A stretch of DNA of 64,000 bases from Pseudomonas azotoformans (GTDB lineage Bacteria; Pseudomonadota; Gammaproteobacteria; Pseudomonadales; Pseudomonadaceae), in NCBI RefSeq assembly GCF_001579805.1, contig NZ_CP014546.1, forward strand, positions 5,022,001 through 5,086,000, written 5' to 3'. Below are positions 53,626-62,244 of the stretch, piece after piece. The position numbers and the translations under genes are program-made. Position 1 is the first letter of the stretch. Every line of letters starts with the position of its first letter. Under the pieces are notes generated by a model that worked only from the letters and a program-made list of their open reading frames with translations, was not told the DNA's origin and did not search any database.

Positions 53626-55911
53626 CTACTCCTTGATGCGCAACTGTTGATAGTGCGGGTCGGCCTTGATTTGGGCTTCGGTGAAGGGCAATGGGCTGAG
53701 TTTTTTCTGGGAGAAGGCTTGGGTCTGGTCCTTGGCGTGTTTGGACGCTGGGTTGCTGGACTCGGAGAACGCGAGTACGCCTTGGGCATGGGGCCCCTGG
53801 TCGTCGAAGGTGACGATTTGCAGGTAGCTGGTGCCGCTGACCACTTCACGCTTGCCGTCGGCGCGGGGCACGGTTTGCATGGCGTTGTAGATTCCCAGCT
53901 CTTGCGGGCCGCCGTGGATCGGGGTTTGGCCGGAGACTTGGACGTCGCCCCAGGTGCTGTTGGCGGTGAGGCCGAGTTTGGCGACGTCGGCGGTGGACGC
54001 CAGCATGGCGTCGCGCAGGGCTTTGGCGACATCCGCGCGTTCGATGGACAGGCCGCGTGGCGTGGTGAGGGGCTGGGCCGGGTCGAAGGCGACGCGCCAG
54101 GCGTCGGGGATTTGCTGCAGGTGTTGCACCAGGTTGATGAAGTGCATCAGGCCGATGCCGCTGTCGAGGTTGGCGCGCTGGTCCCAGTTTTTCAAGTCGG
54201 TGCACAGGGGCTGCAGCGCAGTGGCGTCCGCGCCGAGGTGTTTGGCGCAGAATGCGAGCAGGTCGGGCATGACTTGGCCCGCCAGGTACACCTCGTTGTC
54301 CATCACCATGTTTTGCAGGTCGGTGACACCGATCGGTTTGTCCAGGGATTGCAGGCGTTGCAAGGCAAAACGCGCGCGCGGGCCGAGGCCGATATGGTCC
54401 TGGCTGATCACTGGGGAGAAGCCGGTGAGCGGCGCCTTGGGGTTGGCCAGCCAGGCCGAGTCGTTGGAGTGCTGCACGTAGTCGGTGCGTTGCAGTTGCG
54501 GCAGTTGCTCGGCCGGAAAAATGCCGGCCTGGGCTGCGCGCGGGTCAATGTCCCAGGCGCAGGCGCTGTGGGCGCCGTCGAGCATGATCATCTGCAGGCC
54601 TGCACGGGGGTCGCTGCATTGCGCGAGTTTGGCCGCGCTGACGTTGGGCACCACCGACTGGTTCATATACAGGCTCTGGCCTTGGTCATCGGCGGCCAGG
54701 GTGTTGACCCACGGAATACCTTGCAGAGTGTGCACCGAGGTTTTCAGTTGATCGAGGCTGCCCGCGCGGTTCATCGCGTACCACTGTTGCAGCACACGGT
54801 CGTTGCCCAGGTTGGCGTCACGCAGGCTGAAGGCGTAGCGGTTGTCCCAGTCGAGCTTGCCCGGCCATTGCACCACCGGGCCGAATTGCGAGCTATAGAC
54901 GGTGTGCGACTGACCCTTGAGGCTGCCATCGGCTTGTTTGACCTGCACCGTCACCGTGGTTTTATCCAGGGCGACGGATTTGCCATCAAGCAGGTAGCGC
55001 GTGGAATCCTTAGGGTCCAGGGTCAGGCGGTACAGGGTGAAGTGTTTGGACGTGTCCACGGTGTGGGTCCACGCCACATGCTGATTGAAGCCAATATTGA
55101 TCACCGGCAGGCCCGGCAGCGCCGCGCCCATCACATCCAACTGGCCGGGGATGGTCAGGTGCATCTCATAAAAACGCATGCCGCCCACCCACGGGAAGTG
55201 CGGGTTGGCCAGCAGCATGCCGCGCCCGTTGAACGAGCGATCACGGCCGACCGCCACGGCGTTACTGCCGCGATCAAAGGCGAAGCGCTGCTGGTTGGCG
55301 GCGGCCAGTTCAAAGGCTTTCGAGCCGGTCTGTACACGGGCTGTGGCTTGGGGCGGCGTCGCACCCACCAAGGCTTCAGCGAATTGGCCGACACCGCCCT
55401 CCACCAATAACCTACGGGTCAGCTTGACCAAGTCTTCAGCCACCAATGGCCGCACCCACGCCGCCTGGCACTGCGCCGGAGCGCCCTGCTCTTTCAGGTA
55501 ACGGTTGTAGCCGGCCACATAACCTTGGATACGTTGCTGGATCTGCGGGCTTTGCGCCTTCCAGAACGAGGCGACCGATTCCGGCGTGTTCAGCCACGTG
55601 AAAAACACGTCACTGGCCAGGTTGTTACGCTCTTCCAGGGTCGCCTGCTCGGGGCCGAAGAACTTGGCGCGCTCGCCATTCACGGTGACCACTTCATTGG
55701 CCAGCAGGCACAGGTTGTCCTGGGCGTAGGCGTAGCCGATGCCGAACCCCAGGCCACGCTCATCGTTGGCGCGGATGTGCGGTACGCCGTAACTGGTGCG
55801 CCGGATATCCGCCGACGCTTGCGTCACCGGTTCCCGCGCCGAGGCGGCCAGGCTCAACCCCAGCAACATGCCCGCCACACCTACCCTGGACAACCCATTG
55901 GAAATAATCAC
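53626..55911 (-). CDS. pvdQ: Acyl-homoserine-lactone acylase PvdQ
   Basis: 761-residue periplasmic Ntn-hydrolase of the penicillin-acylase family. It removes the fatty-acyl chain from pyoverdine precursors and can also cleave long-chain acyl-homoserine lactones. The start is GTG at 55911 with GGAG upstream, giving a signal peptide (ISNGLSRVGVAGMLLGLSLA). The alpha chain begins ADIRRTSYGVPHIRANDERG. The processing site and nucleophile Ser is at residue 216 (RGSNAVAVGRDRS), close to Ser217 of P. aeruginosa PvdQ. The later LPGLPVINIGF and NTLAADDQGQSLYMNQSVVP are PvdQ hallmarks. PvdS-type iron-starvation boxes lie upstream. Confidence 0.93.
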   Translation of the reverse strand: MIISNGLSRVGVAGMLLGLSLAASAREPVTQASADIRRTSYGVPHIRANDERGLGFGIGYAYAQDNLCLLANEVVTVNGERAKFFGPEQATLEERNNLASDVFFTWLNTPESVASFWKAQSPQIQQRIQGYVAGYNRYLKEQGAPAQCQAAWVRPLVAEDLVKLTRRLLVEGGVGQFAEALVGATPPQATARVQTGSKAFELAAANQQRFAFDRGSNAVAVGRDRSFNGRGMLLANPHFPWVGGMRFYEMHLTIPGQLDVMGAALPGLPVINIGFNQHVAWTHTVDTSKHFTLYRLTLDPKDSTRYLLDGKSVALDKTTVTVQVKQADGSLKGQSHTVYSSQFGPVVQWPGKLDWDNRYAFSLRDANLGNDRVLQQWYAMNRAGSLDQLKTSVHTLQGIPWVNTLAADDQGQSLYMNQSVVPNVSAAKLAQCSDPRAGLQMIMLDGAHSACAWDIDPRAAQAGIFPAEQLPQLQRTDYVQHSNDSAWLANPKAPLTGFSPVISQDHIGLGPRARFALQRLQSLDKPIGVTDLQNMVMDNEVYLAGQVMPDLLAFCAKHLGADATALQPLCTDLKNWDQRANLDSGIGLMHFINLVQHLQQIPDAWRVAFDPAQPLTTPRGLSIERADVAKALRDAMLASTADVAKLGLTANSTWGDVQVSGQTPIHGGPQELGIYNAMQTVPRADGKREVVSGTSYLQIVTFDDQGPHAQGVLAFSESSNPASKHAKDQTQAFSQKKLSPLPFTEAQIKADPHYQQLRIKE

Positions 55912-55933
55912 GCAAACTCCACCGTCAGATTTA
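55910..55933 (-). promoter_or_regulatory. Second PvdS iron-starvation box-like element, overlapping pvdQ start
   Basis: On the minus strand TAAAT (55929-55933), 16 bases and CGT (55910-55912) again fit the PvdS motif, and the last 8 bases (GTTTGCGT) are the same as in the upstream box. The CGT overlaps the GTG start, so a transcript from it would start inside the annotated gene. It is either a duplicated box or indicates a downstream start. Confidence 0.45.
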
Positions 55934-55968
55934 ACCGCCTCACAAGGGGTAATAACCCCACCGTAAGA

Positions 55969-55992
55969 ACGCAAACCACCAGGAATAATTTA
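55969..55992 (-). promoter_or_regulatory. PvdS iron-starvation (IS) box upstream of pvdQ
   Basis: On the minus strand (GC)TAAAT-N16-CGT (TAAAT at 55988-55992, CGT at 55969-55971) exactly fits the consensus of promoters read by the extracytoplasmic sigma factor PvdS. It is 57 bases from the pvdQ GTG, a normal distance. It implies induction of pvdQ under iron limitation together with pyoverdine synthesis. Confidence 0.8.
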
Positions 55993-56148
55993 GCGCGACG
56001 GCACGTTTATTTAAGGCAGAGCGGATGTGACAAAACAGATACCGACAAAATTTCTACATCCGGCACTTCATGATTTTGCTCGCTCGTTCGTCTTATTAAC
56101 TAAGAGCGCTCATTTTTTCCTGATCAGGCTCTGATAAGGAGTTTTTGC

Positions 56149-56529
56149 ATGTACAACCCGCAAGTGCCCACGGATGGACATTCACCGGCTGCCGAGGCCA
56201 GTTTCGGCAACGGCGCACAAGCGTTCGGCAAAACGCCCGAACAGCAAGGCAACCAGCGTATCCGCCACCTGCTCAAGTGTTTTGGCTTGCGCACCAGCCT
56301 GATCCGGCTGAAGGTCATCGACGCCCTGCTCACTGCCGCCGACAACCAGCGCACCCTCGGGGTACGCGGCGTGCACAGCCATCTGCTGGAGCTGGGCATT
56401 CCGTTGTCGTTTCTCAGCGTGCGCGAGGTGCTCAAGCGCCTGTGCAGCGAGGGCGTGATCACCCTCAATGCGGATAAAAGCTACAGCCTCCATGAAGAGG
56501 CTGCCAAGGTGCTCGAAGGTCGCGCCTGA
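56149..56529 (+). CDS. Fur-like winged-helix protein (putative Fe/Zn uptake regulator)
   Basis: 126 residues. The segment KCFGLRTSLIRLKVIDALLTAA, then VRGVHSHLLELGIPLSFLSVREVLKRLCSEGVITLNADKSYSL has the Fur-type winged-helix arrangement. The C-terminal metal-binding/dimerisation domain of Fur is missing, so it is a DNA-binding module only. AAGGAG precedes the ATG. It is divergent from pvdQ, with a 237-base gap containing the PvdS boxes and a CCTGATCAGG palindrome at 56119-56128. An iron-related role is inferred from context. Confidence 0.6.
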   Translation: MYNPQVPTDGHSPAAEASFGNGAQAFGKTPEQQGNQRIRHLLKCFGLRTSLIRLKVIDALLTAADNQRTLGVRGVHSHLLELGIPLSFLSVREVLKRLCSEGVITLNADKSYSLHEEAAKVLEGRA

Positions 56530-56535
56530 TCGCCC

Positions 56536-56724
56536 TTAGAGCTTGACCTTGCGGCGCATGATGCCGTTGATCACCACCACGACCACTGCGACGGCAATGG
56601 CGATGGTCTGGAACGTCTTCTCACTGATAACCCCGGTGTTCTGCAAGTAGGACAGGCCAAACATCGTCGCCAGTACGGCCAGGGCAATCAGAATCGAATA
56701 TTTCAAACGTTGCTTTTGTGTCAT
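56536..56724 (-). CDS. Small two-helix membrane protein
   Basis: 62 residues from MTQKQRLKYSIL. Two hydrophobic segments (ILIALAVLATMFGLSYLQN and TIAIAVAVVVVVINGIM) with a basic end (RRKVKL). The ATG at 56724 is preferred over an upstream start with a non-membrane extension. Convergent with the Fur-like gene, 6 bases apart. No function known. Confidence 0.6.
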   Translation of the reverse strand: MTQKQRLKYSILIALAVLATMFGLSYLQNTGVISEKTFQTIAIAVAVVVVVINGIMRRKVKL

Positions 56725-56835
56725 GACGGGTTCCCGAACCTGAAAAATAAAGCGTCGAACCTGCCCTGCGCGCAAGGGCGAACAGGTCCGACAGGCGCTC
56801 ATGTTACAGGCGATGAAAAACTTTGGCTCGACCAA

Positions 56836-57597
56836 TCAGCCGGCGTGCACCCAACGCTGGTGCAGCCAGCGCGCCAAGGCATCCAGCGCAAAGCCCAGCA
56901 ACCCGATCAACAACACCATCGCCATCAGCTCCGAATAGGCCAGCCGATCACGGGTGTCGAGGATGTAATAGCCCAGCCCGGCACTGACCCCGAGCATTTC
57001 GCACGGCACCAGCACGATCCACAAAATGCCGATGGCCAAACGCACGCCGGTCAGCACATGCCCGACCACACCGGGAATGATCACCCGGCGCAAGGTCTCC
57101 CAGCGCGTCGCACTCAGGCTGCTGCTCAGCTGTAGCCAGCGTGGGTCCAACTGGCGTACGCCGGCCGCGGTGTTGAGCATGATCGGCCACACGGCGGCAA
57201 ACGCCAGCAGGAAATAGATCGGCTGGTCCCCTACCCCCATCAGCATCACCACGATGGGCATCCACGACAGCGGCGAGATCATGCGCAGGAACTGAAAGGC
57301 CGGCGTGGTCGCCGCATCCAGCGTGCGCGAACGGCCCACCAGCAGCCCCAACGGAACGCCGACCAACAAGGCCAGGAACAACCCGACAAAGATGCGCTTC
57401 AGGCTCACCGCAATATGCACATACAGCTCACCGCGTCCCAGCAATTCCCACAGGCTACCGAAGGTGGCGGCCAGGGAAAAACGCGCAGACAATCCATCCG
57501 TCGCGCCAAACACCTTCACCCCCAGCCACCAAAGCAACAGCAACCCCGCCAAGCCACTCAACCCGAGCAACCAGCCCGGGATTTCACGGTTGTTCAA
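56836..57597 (-). CDS. ABC transporter permease, SsuC/TauC-like
   Basis: 253-residue inner-membrane permease with about six helices and the coupling loop AAGVRQLDPRWLQLSSSLSATRWETLRRVIIPG (EAA motif region). The start is TTG at 57597, overlapping the stop of the substrate-binding gene as TTGA, with GGAG eight bases upstream. The family moves sulfonates, taurine, nitrate or thiamine precursors. Last gene of its operon. Confidence 0.85.
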   Translation of the reverse strand: MNNREIPGWLLGLSGLAGLLLLWWLGVKVFGATDGLSARFSLAATFGSLWELLGRGELYVHIAVSLKRIFVGLFLALLVGVPLGLLVGRSRTLDAATTPAFQFLRMISPLSWMPIVVMLMGVGDQPIYFLLAFAAVWPIMLNTAAGVRQLDPRWLQLSSSLSATRWETLRRVIIPGVVGHVLTGVRLAIGILWIVLVPCEMLGVSAGLGYYILDTRDRLAYSELMAMVLLIGLLGFALDALARWLHQRWVHAG

Positions 57598-58790
57598 ACG
57601 CCGATCTCCTCATGCCGCGCATAGCCGTCCGGCAAGCCAAAGGTCTTCATGCCGCCCACGGCCTCGATGGCATTGCGCACGAAACGGTCGTCCACCAGGT
57701 CCTTGGCGACGAACGCCGGGTCGAGGTCAGCGAGGAATTTCTTGTCGCCCTCGATCAAGGTGTCTTTCAGGCGCCGCACCAGTTCCTCGGTGTAGCTGGG
57801 GAATGGGTAAGGCTGGAAGTCGATGCGGTGTTCATCCCAATTCCCGTGCTGGATCGCACCGTCTGCCAGGTAGGCGGCACGGTCGGCGGCAGCCGGCGCC
57901 AACACCTTGCTCAATACCGGCTCGGCATGCGGGGTGTAGCGGTTCGGGCCGTCCTTGGACAGCAGCTTCACCGCTTCTTCGCGGTTGTCGCGGGTCCAGA
58001 CCTGCGCCTTGACGATGGCGTTCACCACCTTCTGCGACCACTCCGGGCGATTGATCAGGTCGTGTTCGTGCATGAACACCACGCAGCACGCGTGGTTGCG
58101 CCACACGTCGCCGGTAAAGCGCTGCACGCGGCCAACCTTGAGGTTTTCCGCCAGGGCATTGAACGGCTCAGCGACGATGTAACCGTCGATGCGCTGGCTG
58201 GCCAGGGCCGGTGGCATGTCCGAAGGTGGCAACACGATCAGGTTGACCTCATTGGCCGCAATCGCACTGCCCGCCGCCCGCGCCACTGGCGTGAGGCCGT
58301 TGTCACGGAACAGTTGCTGCACCACCACGTTATGGATCGAGTACCAGAACGGAATCGCCACTGATTTGCCGCCCAGTTGCTTCACATCGGTGATGCCCGG
58401 CGCCACGGTCAGGCCGGAGCCGCCCACATGGTTCCACGCCACCACCTTGGCCGGCACCTTGCTGCCATAACGTGCCCACACGGTCATCGGCGACAGCAGG
58501 TGAATCACATTGACCTGGCCCGAGATAAACGCCTCGATCACCTGCGCCCAACTGCGCAGCAACACCGGGCGTTCGGCCTTGATGCCTTCGGCTTCGAACA
58601 GGCCGTTGTTGTGCGCCACCAGCAGCGGCGTGGCGTCGGTTATCGGCAGGTAGCCGATGCGTACCGGTGCATCCGGCTCGCTGGCGGCGCGGGCTTGCAA
58701 GCTGCTGAGCAGCGGCAAGGCACCGGCGGCGCTGAGTACGGCGGAAAGTTTGAGAAAGTCGCGGCGCGAATGGGTCAGGTCATCCAGGCA
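57594..58790 (-). CDS. ABC transporter substrate-binding protein, NrtA/SsuA-like
   Basis: 398 residues from MCLDDLTHSRRDFLK. The SRRDFLK motif with the following hydrophobic segment (LSAVLSAAGALPLLSSLQA) is a Tat signal peptide, so the protein is exported folded. The mature part starts VRIGYLPITDATPLLVAHNNGLF and has GGSGLTVAPGITDVKQLGGKSVAIPFWYSIHN, the NrtA/CmpA/SsuA-like ligand-binding fold. The ligand is unknown. It overlaps the ATPase gene by 11 bases. Confidence 0.85.
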   Translation of the reverse strand, partial: CLDDLTHSRRDFLKLSAVLSAAGALPLLSSLQARAASEPDAPVRIGYLPITDATPLLVAHNNGLFEAEGIKAERPVLLRSWAQVIEAFISGQVNVIHLLSPMTVWARYGSKVPAKVVAWNHVGGSGLTVAPGITDVKQLGGKSVAIPFWYSIHNVVVQQLFRDNGLTPVARAAGSAIAANEVNLIVLPPSDMPPALASQRIDGYIVAEPFNALAENLKVGRVQRFTGDVWRNHACCVVFMHEHDLINRPEWSQKVVNAIVKAQVWTRDNREEAVKLLSKDGPNRYTPHAEPVLSKVLAPAAADRAAYLADGAIQHGNWDEHRIDFQPYPFPSYTEELVRRLKDTLIEGDKKFLADLDPAFVAKDLVDDRFVRNAIEAVGGMKTFGLPDGYARHEEIGV

Positions 58791-59583
58791 CATGGGCAGG
58801 CTCCAGCAGATCAAGGGGGTTGGTTTGAGGGCGGCTCGCCTGCCGTAGGGTTTTAAGGATGTCGATACGCAGCGCGCCGATGGCTTCCACCTGTTCTTCG
58901 CGGGGTTGCGGCAGGTCGATCAGCCATTCGCCCAACGTCCGCGCCGGGCGGTTACCCAGTAGCAGGATGCGGTCGGACAGCAGCAGCGCTTCGTCAATGT
59001 CATGGGTGATCAGCACTGCCGCCGAGCCTTGCTCGCGGTTGACCTTGAGCAACAGGTGCTGCATATCGGCGCGGGTTACTTCGTCCAGGGCGCCGAAGGG
59101 TTCATCCAGCAACAGCACCTGGGGCTGGCGTGCCAGGCAGCGGGCCAATGCCGTGCGCTGGGCCATGCCGCCGGACAACTGCGCCGGGAAGTGCTGCCCC
59201 GCATGCTCCAGGCCGACGGCGGCGATGGCATGGTCGACGCGCTGGCGGCGCTCGTCAGCGCTCAGATGGGGTTGCCGGGCGAAATCCAGGCCGAAGGCAA
59301 CGTTCTTATCCAGGTTCAGCCAGGGCAGCAGGCTCGGGTCCTGGAAGGCTACCGCCACGCGTGGATGAGGACCGTTCAACGGCTCGCCCAGCACGCGCAC
59401 ACTGCCGCCCTGCGGTGCCTGCAAACCGGCGAGGACGCGCAACAGGCTGGACTTGCCCACCCCGCTGGGACCGAGGATCGACACCACTTCACCGGGTTGC
59501 AAGTGCAGGTCGAAGTGCTGCAACACCGGCCCGCTGGCATAGCCCAGGCAAATCCCCTGGGCACTCAATACGGCCGCTGTCAT
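58780..59583 (-). CDS. ABC transporter ATP-binding protein, SsuB/TauB-like
   Basis: 267-residue ATPase. Walker A is LGPSGVGKSS, the Q-loop AVAFQDPSLLPWL, the ABC signature LSGGMAQRTALARCLA, Walker B QVLLLDEPFGALD and the switch LITHDIDEAL. The start overlaps the acyl-CoA-dehydrogenase-like gene by 4 bases (ATGA). It powers uptake by the neighbouring permease and binding protein. Confidence 0.93.
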   Translation of the reverse strand: MTAAVLSAQGICLGYASGPVLQHFDLHLQPGEVVSILGPSGVGKSSLLRVLAGLQAPQGGSVRVLGEPLNGPHPRVAVAFQDPSLLPWLNLDKNVAFGLDFARQPHLSADERRQRVDHAIAAVGLEHAGQHFPAQLSGGMAQRTALARCLARQPQVLLLDEPFGALDEVTRADMQHLLLKVNREQGSAAVLITHDIDEALLLSDRILLLGNRPARTLGEWLIDLPQPREEQVEAIGALRIDILKTLRQASRPQTNPLDLLEPAHVPG

Positions 59584-60641
59584 AGGTTGGCCTGCCGCTG
59601 CAGTTCGGTACGCAATTGCACCAGGCTTGGCGTCACGATCGGCACAAACGCCGATTCACGCCAACGTCGTGCGAAACCACTGCCGTGGGCGGTGAGATAA
59701 GCCTTGCCGCCGCTGGCCTGCAACTCCAGCTGCACGGCGCTGGCGGCGGTCTCCGCCAGGGCGATGCGCAGCTTGAACAACGGCACCGGTTCGGCGGCAA
59801 AACGCCCTGCCAACAGGCCACTTTTCAAGTCGTTGACCAAATGGTCCAGGGTCACGCGCAGGGTTTCCAACTCTTCGCGCAGCACCGTGCGGGTCGCGCC
59901 CAGGTGGTTGGCGACTTCCGCCAGGGAACGACGCGCCAACCCGATGGACATCCCGCACTGCAGGCCCAGGAACGCCGGGCGCACCGCCGGCAGGAATTTG
60001 CGCGCGTCTTCGTGCAGCAGCCAGTCGCGACTCAGCTCCACGCGTTCCAGATCCAGGGCCGCCGTATTGCTTGACTGCAAGCCGAGCAATTCCAGGTCGC
60101 GAGAACGCTGCAAACCCGCCACCGAGTCCGGAATCGCCAGGATAAACGGCGCACCACCGCCCGCGTGCTCAATGGCCGCTGCCGCGACAAAACCGTTCTT
60201 GCGCAGGTTGGTCACCCAGTGCAGGCGGCCGTTGAGGGTCCAGCCTTCGTTGGACGGTTCGGCGCTGATCTGCAGCGACTCGATGCCCGACAAGAACTTC
60301 ATCGCGTTGGACAGCCCCGTCGCCCCCGCCAGCTTGCCGCTGAGCAAATCGGGCAGCAGCTGTTCACGCAGCCGCGCATTGGGACTCTGCAGCAGATACT
60401 CGATAAACGAGCGCTGGCCCCAGCACACGAATGCCGCCGCCAGGGAATGGCTGGCAACGTTGGCGATGGCCTCTACGGCGCCCGCCACGTCACTGCCCAG
60501 GCCGCCCAGATGAGTCGGCACGCCGATGCGTAATACGTTGGCCTCTGCCAGCCGTGGCAGCACTTCCTGTGGATCGCAACTGCCCACGTCCAAGGCTTGC
60601 GCCTGGATGTCGAGCCAACGGCTCAAGATGGGGTCAAGCAT
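59580..60641 (-). CDS. Acyl-CoA dehydrogenase/DszC-SfnB-type flavoprotein
   Basis: 353 residues of the acyl-CoA dehydrogenase superfamily. An N-terminal helical domain (LRIGVPTHLGGLGSDVAGAVEAIANVA) precedes a middle beta domain (LSGKLAGATGLSNAMKF) and a C-terminal four-helix bundle. Together with the SsuABC-like transporter this resembles the flavin-dependent SfnB/DszC monooxygenase-type proteins of organosulfur clusters, so it may oxidise the imported compound, but a dehydrogenase role is equally possible. Strong GGAG ribosome-binding site. First intact gene of the operon after the AhpD-like gene. Confidence 0.7.
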   Translation of the reverse strand: MLDPILSRWLDIQAQALDVGSCDPQEVLPRLAEANVLRIGVPTHLGGLGSDVAGAVEAIANVASHSLAAAFVCWGQRSFIEYLLQSPNARLREQLLPDLLSGKLAGATGLSNAMKFLSGIESLQISAEPSNEGWTLNGRLHWVTNLRKNGFVAAAAIEHAGGGAPFILAIPDSVAGLQRSRDLELLGLQSSNTAALDLERVELSRDWLLHEDARKFLPAVRPAFLGLQCGMSIGLARRSLAEVANHLGATRTVLREELETLRVTLDHLVNDLKSGLLAGRFAAEPVPLFKLRIALAETAASAVQLELQASGGKAYLTAHGSGFARRWRESAFVPIVTPSLVQLRTELQRQANL

Positions 60642-60674
60642 TCCTGTTTCTCCTTTACAGCAGGTGGGCCAACT

Positions 60675-61236
60675 TCAACTTGCGGGCTTTTCCCAACGGT
60701 ATTGCGCCAGCTCCGGGTTCAGTGGAGTACGAGCAAACACGTTAGCGAAGTTGCACAAGGTTGCCAGGCTGACGCCCAGAATCACTTCCAGGGCCTGGCC
60801 TTCGGTGTAACCGGCGGCGCGGAATGCGTCATAGCCCGCATCGCTCACATCACCCCGGGTGGCGATCACTTCGCGGGTGAAGGCCGCCAGGGTTTCATAA
60901 CGGGCATCGGGCAGCTCGCCACGTTGACGCAGGGCTTCGATGACGCTTTCCGGCAACTTGGCTTTGTTACGCGCGACGGCGGTGTGGCCGGCCACGCAGA
61001 AATCGCAACCGTGAGTGGTGGCGGCAATCAGTTGCACCACTTCGCGGTCGGGCCAGGCCCAGTTCAGATTTGGCGTTCAAAGCGGAGACGGTGATGTAGG
61101 TTTCCAACGCGGCGGGCGCATTGGCCAGCACTGCCAGTAGATTGGGAATGAAGCCCGAGCCTTTCAGTGCGTTTTCCAGCAAAGGCTTGGCCGCTTCCGG
61201 CGCAGTTTCAGGGGTGAGCAAGGGTACACGGGACAT
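60675..61236 (-). pseudogene. Carboxymuconolactone decarboxylase/AhpD-like gene, single-base frameshift
   Basis: Frame one starts MSRVPLLTPETAPEAAKPLLE and runs to NAKSELGLA. The protein then resumes in another frame as DREVVQLIAATTHGCDFCVAGHTAVARNKA to the C-terminus QYRWEKPAS. The catalytic CxxC with a downstream His (CDFCVAGH) is intact. The joined product is about 187 residues, normal for the family. One extra C on the coding strand (GGG at 61050-61052 on the plus strand) causes the shift. It may be a genuine lesion or a homopolymer sequencing error. Confidence 0.78.
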
Positions 61237-61338
61237 GGAGGGGTCTCCTGATGAGTTCGTGTACCCAGTCTGTTGGTTATAAAAAATCGCCTCAATAGTC
61301 TAAAGTAGCGATTACTTGCTCTTGAGTCTTTCCATTAG

Positions 61339-62244
61339 ATGAATTCGTCCAGTGCACTTGTCGATTGGTTATTAGACAGCCTCGAACTCGACACCAGCCT
61401 GTTCCATGTGGGTCGTTATTGCGGCGACTGGCATGCGAGCACCCATGGCCTGGCGAGCGCGAGTTTTCACCTGATTGTGCAGGGCCAGTGCTGGCTGCAT
61501 ATCGACGGCGACGCCACGCCTCATCGCCTCGATAACGGCGATGCGGTGTTCCTGCTGCGCGACCTGGAATATCGCCTCTCCGGCGAGCCCACGGCGGTGG
61601 GTGCGCAGGAATGCCCGCGTGTGCCAATGGTGCCCCTGGAAAGCGCCGCCCACGATGGCGTCGGCCTGGTGTGCGGGTTCTTTCACTTCCAGTCCGGTCT
61701 GTCGGCGATGATCGTCGACACCCTGCCCGCGTGGATCATCCTGCGGGCGGGCGATCCCTCACTGACTGCCGCGCGCAACCTGTTCGAACTGATCCTGCAA
61801 GAATGCCAGCGCCTGCCTGCGCCCTCTTCGGCCTTGCTTGAACGGCTTTGCCACTTGCTGTTTCTGTATGTACTGCGCCAACAGGTGCTGGACAACAGCG
61901 AACTGGGCGGCCTGGCGGCACTGGGTCGGCAGCCGGCGTTTGCCGGTTTGCTGGAACAGCTGATCGCGCACCCGGCCGATGCCTGGACCCTGGAAAGCAT
62001 GGCCGCTTGCACCGGGCTGTCGCGTTCGGCGTTTTTCAAGCGCTTCAATGAACTGTGCGGGCAGTCACCGGGGCAAGTGCTGCTGATGATGCGCATACGC
62101 CATGCCTGCCAGTTGTTCAAGCAGGACCAGACGGTGGCGGATGTCGCGCTGGCCGTGGGTTATCAGTCGGTGGCGGCGTTTACCCGGGCGTTTCACAAGG
62201 TGACGGGGCAGCAGCCTGGGGCCTATCGCAAGGCACAGGCTTAG
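61339..62244 (+). CDS. AraC-type regulator with N-terminal cupin-like domain
   Basis: 301 residues. Residues ~10-130 form a cupin-like sensor (FHVGRYCGDWHAS, FHLIVQGQCWLHIDG, LDNGDAVFLLRDLEYRL). The C-terminal AraC HTHs are LESMAACTGLSRSAFFKRFNEL and VADVALAVGYQSVAAFTRAFHKVTGQQPGAYR. It is divergent from the AhpD-like and ABC-transporter operon and so probably regulates it. Its 3' end overlaps the convergent LysR gene by 4 bases. Confidence 0.88.
   Translation: MNSSSALVDWLLDSLELDTSLFHVGRYCGDWHASTHGLASASFHLIVQGQCWLHIDGDATPHRLDNGDAVFLLRDLEYRLSGEPTAVGAQECPRVPMVPLESAAHDGVGLVCGFFHFQSGLSAMIVDTLPAWIILRAGDPSLTAARNLFELILQECQRLPAPSSALLERLCHLLFLYVLRQQVLDNSELGGLAALGRQPAFAGLLEQLIAHPADAWTLESMAACTGLSRSAFFKRFNELCGQSPGQVLLMMRIRHACQLFKQDQTVADVALAVGYQSVAAFTRAFHKVTGQQPGAYRKAQA

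Noticed and set aside
53599..55410. A 603-codon open frame on the plus strand
   Set aside because: It lies entirely antisense to pvdQ, which has a full family signature. Long antisense frames are expected in G+C-rich genes; its translation shows no recognisable domain.
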